Shown here: one piece after another, positions 52,204-60,073 of the stretch
How positions within the stretch are numbered: the first letter of the stretch is position 1
Layout of the letters: the number at the start of each line of letters is the position of its first letter
NCBI GenBank assembly: GCA_903900265.1
Contig: CAIUMM010000076.1
Coordinates: 20,590-84,589 of the forward strand
Length of the DNA: 64,000 nucleotides
Direction: 5' to 3'
Source: an uncultured Pseudomonadota bacterium
Lineage (GTDB): Bacteria; Myxococcota_A; UBA796; SXON01
Made by a program: the position numbers and the translations under genes
The notes under the pieces: generated by a model
What the model was told of the DNA's origin: nothing
The model's input: only the letters and a program-made list of their open reading frames with translations
The model's database searches: none

Positions 52204-53910
52204 GTGAGCGTCCCCAGCGCCGCGCAGGGCACGCTGCCGCCCGAAACCGGCGCGAGCCCGCTACGCCAGCTGAAGCTGCTGCTCTCGCCGCGCGCACAGG
52301 GCTTCCGAAACCTACTCATACGGGGCGAGCAACGTCGTCTTTACATCGGACTCGGCGTCATCGGCTTTCTGTTCTGGCTCGGCATCTTCATCAGCGTGTA
52401 CTTTCTGGTCGGAAAGTTCCTCGATATCGAGGGATTTGGGCCTTTCCTCGCCCGCAAGCTGATGGAGATGCTGCTGGCCAGCCTGTTCGTGATGCTGACG
52501 TTCTCCAACATCATCACCGCGCTATCGACGTTCTACCTGTCCGACGATCTCGAGCTGGTGCTCTCGCTGCCGATCAGCCGCCCGACTTTTCACTACGCGC
52601 GGTTCTTGGACACGTTGACCCAGTCCAGTTGGATGATGGCGCTGTTCGGCGTGCCGGTGTTTCTGGCCTACGGGATACGCAGCGACGCCGGTCCGGGCTT
52701 CTACGCCGCGCTGTTGTTCGCGGTCCCGGCGCTGTTGATGCTCGCGACGAACATCGGGATCACCGTGTCCACGCTGCTCGTCAACGTTTTTCCTGCGCGC
52801 CGCACGCGGGAATTGATGGTGCTGCTGGCGATGATGATGCTGGCCGGGTTGTTCGTGCTGCTACGCACGCTGCGGCCCGAGCGCCTCGTCAACGCGCAAG
52901 AGTTCGAGAACGCCGCGGCCTACATCGCGCAGCTCAGCGTCCCCGCGCCGGCGCTGTTCCCGCCCCGTTGGGCAAGCGAGATCATCAGCTCTACGCTGTT
53001 GTATTCGCCGTTTCCGTACACCGAGGCGGCGCTGCTGTTGACGGGGCTGCTGGCGAGCACGGCCATCGCCCGCTGGACAACGGCGTGGGGCTTCGACAAC
53101 GGGTGGTCCCGATCACAGGAGGCGCGCTCCGCGCGTTTCTATCGGTCGACCGTGTTCGACGCGGTCTCCAGCGTGCTCCCCCGCGCATGGCGACCGCACT
53201 TCTCCAAGGAGCTGCGTGTCTTCGCGCGCGACCCCGCGCAGTGGAGCCAGGTGTTCTTGCTGATGGGCGTGTGCGGCGTCTACCTCGTGAGCATCCACGC
53301 GCTGCCGTTTGAGGCCTTTCAAGGCGAGCTGCTCGCGTTCATGAAGCAGGCGATGAGCTTCTTGAACCTCGGCATGGGCGGATTTGTCATGGCGGCGATC
53401 GCGGCGCGGTTCAACTTCGCCGCGGTCTCCCGAGAGGGCCGCGCGTTCTGGCTGGTGCGCTCTGGACCGGTGGACCCAGCGACGATGCTGCGGGCCAAGT
53501 CGGTGCTCGGGCTCGTCCCGATGCTGATCGTCGGCCAGGTCGTGACCGTGGGCAGCGGCTTGATGCTCGAAGCGCCGGGCTGGCTGCTCGCGATCGAGTC
53601 GCTCACGACGCTGTTTCTGGGCTACGCGATGAGCGGATTGGCGGTCTCGCTCGGCGCGCTGTGGCCCGACTTTCGCGCCGACACCGCAGCCCGCGCGGCG
53701 ACTGGCCCCGCGGCGGTGTTCTTCATGGTGCTCGCGCTGACGCTGGACTTCGTGGTGCTGGCCCTCGAGATCATCGGATTTTATGCCGGGTACCGGGGGC
53801 TGTACGGGCTCGCGGCGCTGGTCGCAGCGGCGGTGATCGCGCTGTGTGTGTTCATCGGCACCTGGCCCGTGGCCCGAAGCGCCCGTGCGCTTTGGGAGCG
53901 CGGCATCTGA
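52204..53910 (+). CDS. Large ABC-2-type (putative ABC exporter) membrane protein
   Basis: The protein has 568 residues with a GTG start one base after the MCE gene. It has two sets of about six membrane helices. LILRGEQ-type start, LSDDLELVLSLPISRPTF and VFPARRTRELMVLLAMMML in the first half, and HFSKELRVFARDPAQWSQVFLL with SREGRAFWLVRSGPVDPATML in the second, resemble the putative ABC-exporter permease family. No ATPase is adjacent, so it must use one encoded elsewhere. Its place after an MCE protein hints at a lipid-export role, but the pairing is unusual. Confidence 0.78.
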   Translation: MSVPSAAQGTLPPETGASPLRQLKLLLSPRAQGFRNLLIRGEQRRLYIGLGVIGFLFWLGIFISVYFLVGKFLDIEGFGPFLARKLMEMLLASLFVMLTFSNIITALSTFYLSDDLELVLSLPISRPTFHYARFLDTLTQSSWMMALFGVPVFLAYGIRSDAGPGFYAALLFAVPALLMLATNIGITVSTLLVNVFPARRTRELMVLLAMMMLAGLFVLLRTLRPERLVNAQEFENAAAYIAQLSVPAPALFPPRWASEIISSTLLYSPFPYTEAALLLTGLLASTAIARWTTAWGFDNGWSRSQEARSARFYRSTVFDAVSSVLPRAWRPHFSKELRVFARDPAQWSQVFLLMGVCGVYLVSIHALPFEAFQGELLAFMKQAMSFLNLGMGGFVMAAIAARFNFAAVSREGRAFWLVRSGPVDPATMLRAKSVLGLVPMLIVGQVVTVGSGLMLEAPGWLLAIESLTTLFLGYAMSGLAVSLGALWPDFRADTAARAATGPAAVFFMVLALTLDFVVLALEIIGFYAGYRGLYGLAALVAAAVIALCVFIGTWPVARSARALWERGI

Positions 53911-53943
53911 CCCGCGAAGACGAACCGTGCGATAATCGCCGCC

Positions 53944-54660
53944 ATGCGCACCGCTCGCCAAACGCTGATCCCCCTCGCTCTCGCACTCCTCGCCGCCCTC
54001 GCTTCGCCTCTGGCCCACGCCGGCGCCGGCAACGAGCTCTCCAAACGCACCCAGCTCCGCTATGAGGACGTGCTGACCACGCGCGATGGGTCCCGGTGGC
54101 GCGGCAAGATCCTCCAAAAAGGCGACATCTACCGCATTCGGCTGGAAGATAAATCCGAGGTCGCGGTCTTGAAGGAGAACGTGATGTCCGTCTCCCGCGA
54201 GCTCCAGCCCGGCTACCCGCACACCAGCCAGTGGGTGGTCTCCGTCGAAGCGGGGGTCGAGATCGCGATCGTCGCGGCCGACGCGAACGGCGGCGCGCAA
54301 TTCGGGCCGCTGGTGCAGACCACCTTCTCGCGCAACCTCGGCGGGCCGTTGGAGGCCGAGGTCATCGTCGCCGAATGCCCGCTCGGTCCGGACGACGGAG
54401 GCCTGAACATGCAACTCGGACTCGGGGTCCGCTACTACCTCGCGCCCAACAAGCGGGCGAAGCCCTACACCAGCACTGAGGTCGTGCTCTACGGCAGCCA
54501 CGGCGACCTCGGGCTGCGCACCGGCCCGGGCATGATGTACGATGTCACCCCCAACTTTGGCATCGGCTTCTCTCAGGGCGTGACGCTGATGAGCCAGACC
54601 AACCCCAAAGCAACCGGCGTCGGCTACCACGTGATGGTCGCGACCCAAGGACGGTTTTAG
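53944..54660 (+). CDS. Exported beta-rich (outer-membrane-like) protein, unknown
   Basis: The protein has 238 residues with a signal peptide ending ASPLAHA (about residue 26). A small beta domain (VLTTRDGSRWRGKILQKGDIYRIRLED) resembles the SH3-like element seen in several secreted proteins. The rest has alternating strands (YYLAPNKRAKPYTSTEVVLYGS, GFSQGVTLMSQ) and ends in Phe, as in many outer-membrane beta-barrels. A small barrel is plausible. The next gene starts immediately after the stop (TAGATG), so they are likely co-translated. Confidence 0.72.
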   Translation: MRTARQTLIPLALALLAALASPLAHAGAGNELSKRTQLRYEDVLTTRDGSRWRGKILQKGDIYRIRLEDKSEVAVLKENVMSVSRELQPGYPHTSQWVVSVEAGVEIAIVAADANGGAQFGPLVQTTFSRNLGGPLEAEVIVAECPLGPDDGGLNMQLGLGVRYYLAPNKRAKPYTSTEVVLYGSHGDLGLRTGPGMMYDVTPNFGIGFSQGVTLMSQTNPKATGVGYHVMVATQGRF

Positions 54661-55104
54661 ATGCTCTCCCTGCTGCTTTGGACGTGGACGGCTCAGGCGG
54701 GCGGCTTCGGCGGCCACGGGTCAGAGGCGCGACAGGCCAAAACGCTCGGCGATGCGGCTACGGAGTATTGGGAAGGCGTACGCTGGAATGACTCTGGCAA
54801 AGCGGGGAAATACCTGCCAGGTATGACCACGCGGCTGGCGCTGACCGAGATGCTCGCCGAGCCCGGCGTGCACCTCACCGACGCATCGGTGATCCAGGTC
54901 GAGCTGGGCACCGCGCCGGCGGACAAGAGCCCCCGTCCCGCGGTCGCGATGATCCGCTTGGAGATCATCGACGTCTCGAAGAACCGCTACGACACGCTGA
55001 CCTACGTGCAGCACTGGCAAGCTTCGGGCTCCGGTTGGCTGATCGACGAGGCCCAATCCCCGCTGGGCACCGACCGGCCCTGGGTGCTACCGCAGAGTCC
55101 TTGA
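54661..55104 (+). CDS. Exported NTF2-like protein (tentative)
   Basis: The protein has 147 residues with a short signal-like start (MLSLLLWTWTAQAGG). The order helix-helix-strands (AATEYWEGVRWNDSGKAGKYL, then VQHWQASGSGWLIDEA) resembles the cone fold of NTF2/SnoaL-like proteins, but similarity is weak. It begins directly after the stop of the preceding gene and its last 18 bases overlap the end of the convergent DnaC-like gene. Confidence 0.55.
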   Translation: MLSLLLWTWTAQAGGFGGHGSEARQAKTLGDAATEYWEGVRWNDSGKAGKYLPGMTTRLALTEMLAEPGVHLTDASVIQVELGTAPADKSPRPAVAMIRLEIIDVSKNRYDTLTYVQHWQASGSGWLIDEAQSPLGTDRPWVLPQSP

Positions 55105-55944
55105 CTCGCGGAAGTCATCGCCGCGCACCGAAGCAAAAGTGACCATCTCGCGGAGCCGGCTGAAGACACGATCGCCGAGGCGATCCTGCAGCGACTCTGC
55201 GTCGGCGCGGGCGAGCGAGCCTGCGGCCGCGACCGGGCCAGTCGGTCGTCCACCGGTGCGCGGCGCGAAATTCGTCGTGCCCAACAACATGCTGCCGTGG
55301 TTGTAGGCGCGGCTGACGATCTCATCGATGATCGCGATCTCCCAATCGGTCTTGCGGCCTTTCCCGAGCTCGTCGATCGCGAGCACGGGGGTGCGCGCCA
55401 GCGACGTGAGCCGCACCGGATCGCCTCCCCGCTTGTCAAAAGACTCTTTCATCGTGGACAGCAGGTGGGTGAACTCCACAAAGCGCACCGCGACCGCGTG
55501 CTTGAACACGAGCTCGCGCAGGATTCCACAGAGCAGGTGCGTTTTGCCACGCCCGGGCTCACCCTCCAACACGAGGCCTTTGCCCTCGGTTTTGGGGTCG
55601 TAGCGCGCCAACCAGCTCCGCGCGATGGTGTACCCGGGAGAGGCGCCGGGAAGATCGGCTTTGAACGAGTCCAGCGTGCAGTGCGCGTGGCGGGCGGGCA
55701 CCTCGGCGGCGTTCCAGAGCGCGCAGGCGTCTACCACCTTCTGGCAGCGACACCGACCGATGCGCAGCGGCTGATCGGGCGTAGAAACCTCGACGCGGCC
55801 CGTGCCGTCACACCGCGGGCAAGTCCGACGCTCGCGCACAAAAGCCACGGCGTAGCCATCGCTGCGAACGACCTCGTAGCCGGTGCGCCAGTCATCGAGG
55901 AAAGGGTCGGACCAGGCGCCGACCGCGCCGCGAGATTCAGCCAA
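55087..55944 (-). CDS. DnaC-like AAA+ ATPase (helicase-loader family)
   Basis: This 285-residue AAA+ protein has a zinc knuckle near the N-terminus (RRTCPRCDGTGRVEV, then GRCRCQKV). The ATPase follows, with Walker A EGEPGRGKTH, Walker B VLAIDELGKGRKTD and sensor I GTTNFAPRTG. The layout matches DnaC/DnaI helicase loaders and IstB. The frame opens at 56052, but the TTG at 55944, with GGAG upstream and overlapping the end of the partner gene by eight bases, is the likely start. No transposase accompanies it, so a replication or repair loader is more likely than IstB. The upstream 206-residue gene may be its partner. Confidence 0.85.
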   Translation of the reverse strand: MAESRGAVGAWSDPFLDDWRTGYEVVRSDGYAVAFVRERRTCPRCDGTGRVEVSTPDQPLRIGRCRCQKVVDACALWNAAEVPARHAHCTLDSFKADLPGASPGYTIARSWLARYDPKTEGKGLVLEGEPGRGKTHLLCGILRELVFKHAVAVRFVEFTHLLSTMKESFDKRGGDPVRLTSLARTPVLAIDELGKGRKTDWEIAIIDEIVSRAYNHGSMLLGTTNFAPRTGGRPTGPVAAAGSLARADAESLQDRLGDRVFSRLREMVTFASVRGDDFRESRTLR

Positions 55945-56557
55945 ACAAGACTCCAGGCCGGAGGGATGGGTAATGGCTTCGCAGCCGCTCGCGTGCAAAT
56001 TCTTCACAGAGGCGGATGCGCGTGTCGTCGTCCAGCGCGTCGGCAAACTCACCCAGCTCGGTCAAGCCGTCGGCGAGCAGCGTCGGGTGCACCGGCGCGA
56101 GCTGCTGCCACGCCTCGTCAAAAAATCGACGAACCCGCGCCAGCCTGCCCACCACATCTTCCGCGGACATCGCGCCAAGCTCGGTCTCCACCGCGGCGCA
56201 GGAAGGCCAAGGGATGCCGTCATCGGCCGCGGCGCGAGGTTGAGCACGGGCGGGGCTGCGCCCGCCTCCCCGCACCAGCACGCGCTCTACGCTGCGCAGC
56301 GTGAAGGGGCTGCGCGCACGTTTTGCACGGCGATGGCGCGCTGTTTCGTCAATGGCGCGCAAAAGATCAGCGACGGACACGCCCGCTTCGAGCCAGCTGA
56401 CCAGCAGTCGACCGTCCGCTCCCGACAAAAAAGGAGCGCCGCCGCGCGCGGTCACCAGCCACGCACGCACTTCTTCGGCGGCATCGGCGAGCGCATCGGC
56501 CCCCGACTCCGCCGCTCCAGACGGGTGCGAACCCTCGAGCGTGGCAGATGCAAACAT
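55937..56557 (-). CDS. Unknown helical protein coupled to the DnaC-like gene
   Basis: The 206-residue protein starts at the ATG at 56557. Its 3' end overlaps the DnaC-like start by eight bases. It is mostly helical and charged (EEVRAWLVTARGGAPFLSG, AIDETARHRRAKRARSPFTLRSVERV, GRLARVRRFFDEAWQQL). The middle (ADLLRAIDETARHRRAKRA) could be a short DNA-binding or DnaD-like element, but I do not recognise the family. Its position before a helicase-loader-like gene suggests a replication-related role. Divergent from the acidic outer-membrane protein gene. Confidence 0.65.
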   Translation of the reverse strand: MFASATLEGSHPSGAAESGADALADAAEEVRAWLVTARGGAPFLSGADGRLLVSWLEAGVSVADLLRAIDETARHRRAKRARSPFTLRSVERVLVRGGGRSPARAQPRAAADDGIPWPSCAAVETELGAMSAEDVVGRLARVRRFFDEAWQQLAPVHPTLLADGLTELGEFADALDDDTRIRLCEEFARERLRSHYPSLRPGVLFG

Positions 56558-56600
56558 GGTGCTGCGGTATTATCCTCCGCCGGCACCCGGAGCCCTCTGA

Positions 56601-57878
56601 ATGCGCGCTGCCTTTGACACTCTCTCCCCCGACGCGTCCGCCGCCCCTTCATCGGGGACTCGTCCCGCGTCCCGGGCGCGCGCCCTGAGGCTGCTGTTCG
56701 CGCTGTCCGCGAGCGCATTGGTCCTTTCTCCCGCCTTCGCCGCGGGTAAGGACAAGAAGGAGAAGACCGAGGATGACGACAGCACCGACATGACCGAAGG
56801 TCCGTCGCGCGACGACTTCAAGGAGAAGGACGACCCTTCGGACGACGAGCCCGCGCCGACCCGCCTCGAGCAAGGCGACAGCGAAGACGATTCGGACCCG
56901 GACGCCAAGGCGGACGACGATTTTTCGGATGACAACGGCGGCGACGACCTCGACTTCCGCGACGAATCCGAGCAAGAGACGGTGAAGGCGCGCGAGCCCG
57001 GCGAGGACACCGCGCAGATCTACCGCGACTTCCAAAAGAAGGTCAGCGAGCTGAACACCGACGAAGAGCAGATCAAATGGGAGCAGTACCTCGAGAAGTA
57101 CCCCAAGTCGCTGTTCCGTGACCGCATCGAAACCCGCATGGATGAGCTCTCGAACGAGATGTTCGGCGAGCGCATCGGTAACGAAGGCTCCTCCTCCAAG
57201 GACGCCGCAAAGCGCGAGATCAACTTCGCGAACGGCTGGCGCCTGATGGGCGTCGATCCGGTGAGCAAGGTCTCCGCCGGCTTCGAGATGGGCATCCCCA
57301 ACTGGTTCGGCCTCCACGGCGACTTCGAATACCAAGTGATGCGTCAAATGTCCGCCCACGCCGGCGTCAATCATGGCATCGCCGGCTGGGAGATCACCGG
57401 CGGCGCCAAGTACGCGCTGGTGAAGTCCGCGCGCACCAAGAGCATCTTGACCGCCGCGCTGGACGTCGGGCTCGCCACCAAGCCTCGCAACCTCTACCCC
57501 ACCGTCGCGCCGACGCTCGCGTTCGGCCAGCGCTTCGATGTCCTCGAAGGGCTCGACGTGGCGGTGCAGGTGTCGGTGATCCCCGAGTTCCACCAGCCCT
57601 TCAACCTCCGGTACACCGGCGGTCTCACCGCCGAGCTGCGCGCCAACGAGATCGTGTACGCGTTCACCGAGACGCAGTTCAACTTCCGCAAGGTAGAGAG
57701 CAGCCTCTTCGAGTTCAACACCGTGAGCTTCGGCCTGCGCTTTGTGCCCAAGAAGAAGAACAACGACTCCGGCGGAGGCCGCGCGGTCGTCGGCATCGGC
57801 GCCAACGTCCCGTACCTGCACGATTATTGGAGCCTGTACCAGGGCGCCGTCAACGCAGACCTGAACTACTACCTGTAG
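56601..57878 (+). CDS. Outer-membrane-type beta-barrel with acidic periplasmic segment
   Basis: The protein has 425 residues. A long signal region ends at ALVLSPAFA (about residue 47). Residues about 55-135 are extraordinarily acidic (many Asp-Asp and Glu-Asp pairs, for example GDSEDDSDPDAKADDDFSDD). A short helical stretch precedes a beta-barrel-like body (FGLHGDFEYQVMRQM, VVGIGANVPYL, ADLNYYL) ending in an aromatic plus Leu. The acidic part may bind Ca2+ or keep the chain soluble during export. It is 9 bases upstream of the ubiquitin-like/RING-like gene and may form an operon with it. Confidence 0.78.
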   Translation: MRAAFDTLSPDASAAPSSGTRPASRARALRLLFALSASALVLSPAFAAGKDKKEKTEDDDSTDMTEGPSRDDFKEKDDPSDDEPAPTRLEQGDSEDDSDPDAKADDDFSDDNGGDDLDFRDESEQETVKAREPGEDTAQIYRDFQKKVSELNTDEEQIKWEQYLEKYPKSLFRDRIETRMDELSNEMFGERIGNEGSSSKDAAKREINFANGWRLMGVDPVSKVSAGFEMGIPNWFGLHGDFEYQVMRQMSAHAGVNHGIAGWEITGGAKYALVKSARTKSILTAALDVGLATKPRNLYPTVAPTLAFGQRFDVLEGLDVAVQVSVIPEFHQPFNLRYTGGLTAELRANEIVYAFTETQFNFRKVESSLFEFNTVSFGLRFVPKKKNNDSGGGRAVVGIGANVPYLHDYWSLYQGAVNADLNYYL

Positions 57879-57887
57879 TATGACGAC

Positions 57888-58793
57888 GTGACCGAGAGTG
57901 AAGCCACTGTCGTAAACCTGCGCGTGCAGGTCATCGCCATGAAGTCGTTCACCCTCGATCTGCAAGTTCCTACCTACCTGCCCGCCCGCGACCTCACGCA
58001 GCGGGTAGCCAGAGACGCCGGCTTGGACGCGTTCTGGCCCGATGGTCGGCGTCGCTTGTACTGGCTGCGTGCCCGAGGGCGCCTGCTGCGCGACGAAGAG
58101 AAGCTCTCCGACCTCGGCGTCATCAACGGCGAGCTCGTCTACCTGTTGCCGGAGCCGCCGGCAGCGGATGGCGTGACCGAACAGCCGCCCGAGTACCCGG
58201 TGAATCAGGGCTACGCGGGCGCGGGGATGCTCGCGCTGTTCGGAGCCCTCGCGCTGGTGGTCGGCTGGGCCGTGCTTTGGGGCGCGGCGCTGGGCACGTC
58301 GCGCAGCTTGTGGGTGACGTCGCTGCCCGGGCTCGCGCTGGGCCTGTTCTGCACCTCCCTCGCGCGGCACGCCTGGGGCGGTCGCGGCACGCAGCTGCGC
58401 ATCGCGGTCACCGCGTTGGTGTTCCAGATGTTCCTGTCGGTGGTCGCTATCGCCGCGCCGATCGTGTTCGCGGGTCAGGCGCCGTTGGACATGTACTGGC
58501 AAGGCGCGCCGGGCATCATCCTCGGGATGATCGGCGTGTTCATCGGCTGGCTGGCGTGGTGGGGTGGGGTGGAGCCGCTGCCTGCGGGTCAGGCCGCGGA
58601 GCAAACCACGCAAGCGCAAGTGGCCGCCGTCGTCAACTGCGGGATCTGCGGGCTCGGCATCGAACAAAAGGTGCGTTCGGAGTGCGTACACGCCTGCGGG
58701 CAGCACTTTCACCAAGGCTGCTTGAAAGCAAAGACCTCCGTGTACCGTGGAGACGCCTCCAAGTGCGCGGTCTGCGGCAAGAAGGTGGCTTGA
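57888..58793 (+). CDS. Ubiquitin-like / four-TM / RING-like zinc protein
   Basis: The protein has 301 residues from a GTG start. Residues about 9-88 form a ubiquitin-like fold of YukD/EsaB type (VNLRVQVIAMKSFTLDLQV, a helix with RDLTQRVARDAG, then RARGRLLRDEEKLSDLGVINGELVYLLP). About 114-228 hold four membrane helices. The C-terminus has C251-x2-C254, C270-x2-H273-x-H275-x2-C278 and C293-x2-C296, close to a RING-H2 cross-brace; C266 and H268 are additional. Both termini probably face the cytoplasm. A free C-terminal Gly-Gly is absent, so the domain is not a conjugated modifier. The role could be membrane signalling or a RING-like E3; no E1 or E2 is nearby. The stop overlaps the possible TTG start of the next gene. 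Confidence 0.82.
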   Translation: MTESEATVVNLRVQVIAMKSFTLDLQVPTYLPARDLTQRVARDAGLDAFWPDGRRRLYWLRARGRLLRDEEKLSDLGVINGELVYLLPEPPAADGVTEQPPEYPVNQGYAGAGMLALFGALALVVGWAVLWGAALGTSRSLWVTSLPGLALGLFCTSLARHAWGGRGTQLRIAVTALVFQMFLSVVAIAAPIVFAGQAPLDMYWQGAPGIILGMIGVFIGWLAWWGGVEPLPAGQAAEQTTQAQVAAVVNCGICGLGIEQKVRSECVHACGQHFHQGCLKAKTSVYRGDASKCAVCGKKVA

Positions 58794-58804
58794 TCCCGCG
58801 TCCG

Positions 58805-60019
58805 ATGGAGGTCCCCCCGCGCTTCCTACGCTTGTTTGAGGCCTGCGCCCGCGCCGGAGGCCGTGCGTTCGTCGTCGGCGGCGCGGTACGCGACCATTGC
58901 CGCGGCAAGCCTGCAAAAGACCTCGACGTCGAGGTGCATGGCCTCGACGTTCCTACGCTGGAGGCGGTGCTCAAGACGCTGGGACGCGTCGGCGAGGTAG
59001 GAAAGTCCTTTGGGGTGTACAAGCTGCGGCTCGGCGGCGACGAGGTGGACGTCAGCGTCCCCCGGCGCGACAAACAAGCCGGAACCGGCCACAAAGGCAT
59101 CGTGACCGAAGCGGATCCGCACCTCGGCGTGCGCGAAGCCGCGCGCCGCCGAGACCTCACGATCAACGCCATCGCATGGGACCCGATCGCCGGAGTCTAC
59201 GAGGACCCCTACGACGGGTTGGGCGACATCGATCGCCGTACCCTGCGCGCGGTCGACTCGACGACGTTCGTAGAGGACCCGCTGCGGGCGCTGCGGGTCG
59301 CCCAGTTCGCGGGGCGGTTCGGCTACGCCGTCGCGCCGGAGCTGATCGCCTTGTGCGCGACCATGCCGCTGCAGGAATTGCCGTCCGAGCGGATCTGGGG
59401 AGAGATCGAAAAGCTGCTGTTGCGCTCCCCCAAGCCGTCCACCGGATGGCAGATCGCCGAGCAGGCGCGCATGTGGGCGCAGGTGGTGCCAGAATGGGCG
59501 GGCCATCACCCCGAGCGACTCGAGTGCCTCGACCGCGTGGCCACCGTCGACGTCGATGGCGCGCGTCGACGACTCGCGCTGCTGCTCGCCGCGGCGTGCA
59601 CTGGCTTGGATGCGGCGCAGACGGAGACCGTGCTCGATCGGCTGAACGTGCACCGACTAGACGGGTACCGGGTGCGCGAAGAGACGCTGGCGTTGGTGAA
59701 GCAGCGCGCTGCGCCGCCTCGCACCGACTCGGAGGTGCTACGCGCCGCGGATCACTGCGAGCTGGAGCTGCTCGCCGCGCTCCTGAACGCGCCGGAGCTG
59801 GAGCTGCGCGCTGCCACGCTGGGCGTGAGCCGAACCCCCCTGCCCCCGCTGCTGCGGGGCAAAGAGCTGCTCGCCGCCGGACTCCCTCCCGGTCCCCAAA
59901 TGGGCGTGTTGTTAGCGGAGCTGCGGGAGGAGCAGCTGTCCGGTCGGGTGAGCACGCCGGAAGAAGCCACCCGCTGGGTCGCGGCGCAGGTGCATCCCTC
60001 GGACACCGCCCCCACCTGA
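58805..60019 (+). CDS. CCA-adding enzyme / poly(A) polymerase family nucleotidyltransferase
   Basis: The protein is 404 residues from the ATG at 58805; a TTG at 58790 overlapping the upstream stop is another choice. VVGGAVRDHCRGKPAKDLDVEVHG contains the GGxVRD loop and the catalytic Asp-x-Asp. RRRDLTINAIAWDP, GLGDIDRRTLRAV and FVEDPLRALRVAQFAGRFGY follow in order, as in bacterial CCA-adding enzymes. It adds or repairs CCA on tRNA 3' ends, which fits a tRNA gene lacking encoded CCA in this window. No HD domain is seen. It follows the ubiquitin-like/RING-like gene. Confidence 0.92.
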   Translation: MEVPPRFLRLFEACARAGGRAFVVGGAVRDHCRGKPAKDLDVEVHGLDVPTLEAVLKTLGRVGEVGKSFGVYKLRLGGDEVDVSVPRRDKQAGTGHKGIVTEADPHLGVREAARRRDLTINAIAWDPIAGVYEDPYDGLGDIDRRTLRAVDSTTFVEDPLRALRVAQFAGRFGYAVAPELIALCATMPLQELPSERIWGEIEKLLLRSPKPSTGWQIAEQARMWAQVVPEWAGHHPERLECLDRVATVDVDGARRRLALLLAAACTGLDAAQTETVLDRLNVHRLDGYRVREETLALVKQRAAPPRTDSEVLRAADHCELELLAALLNAPELELRAATLGVSRTPLPPLLRGKELLAAGLPPGPQMGVLLAELREEQLSGRVSTPEEATRWVAAQVHPSDTAPT

Positions 60020-60073
60020 GGTCCGATTCGTAGACCTTTCTCGACAAACCTCCGCTGCGGCAGGAGGCGGGAC

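Noticed and set aside
55087..55944. IstB of an IS21-type insertion sequence
   Set aside because: No transposase, inverted repeats or target duplication nearby, and it is coupled to a non-transposon gene.
56649..58916. 755-codon minus-strand ORF across the acidic OMP and ubiquitin-like genes
   Set aside because: Shadow of two plus-strand genes; Val/Leu/Arg-rich from reversed Asp/Glu codons, without a signal or domain.
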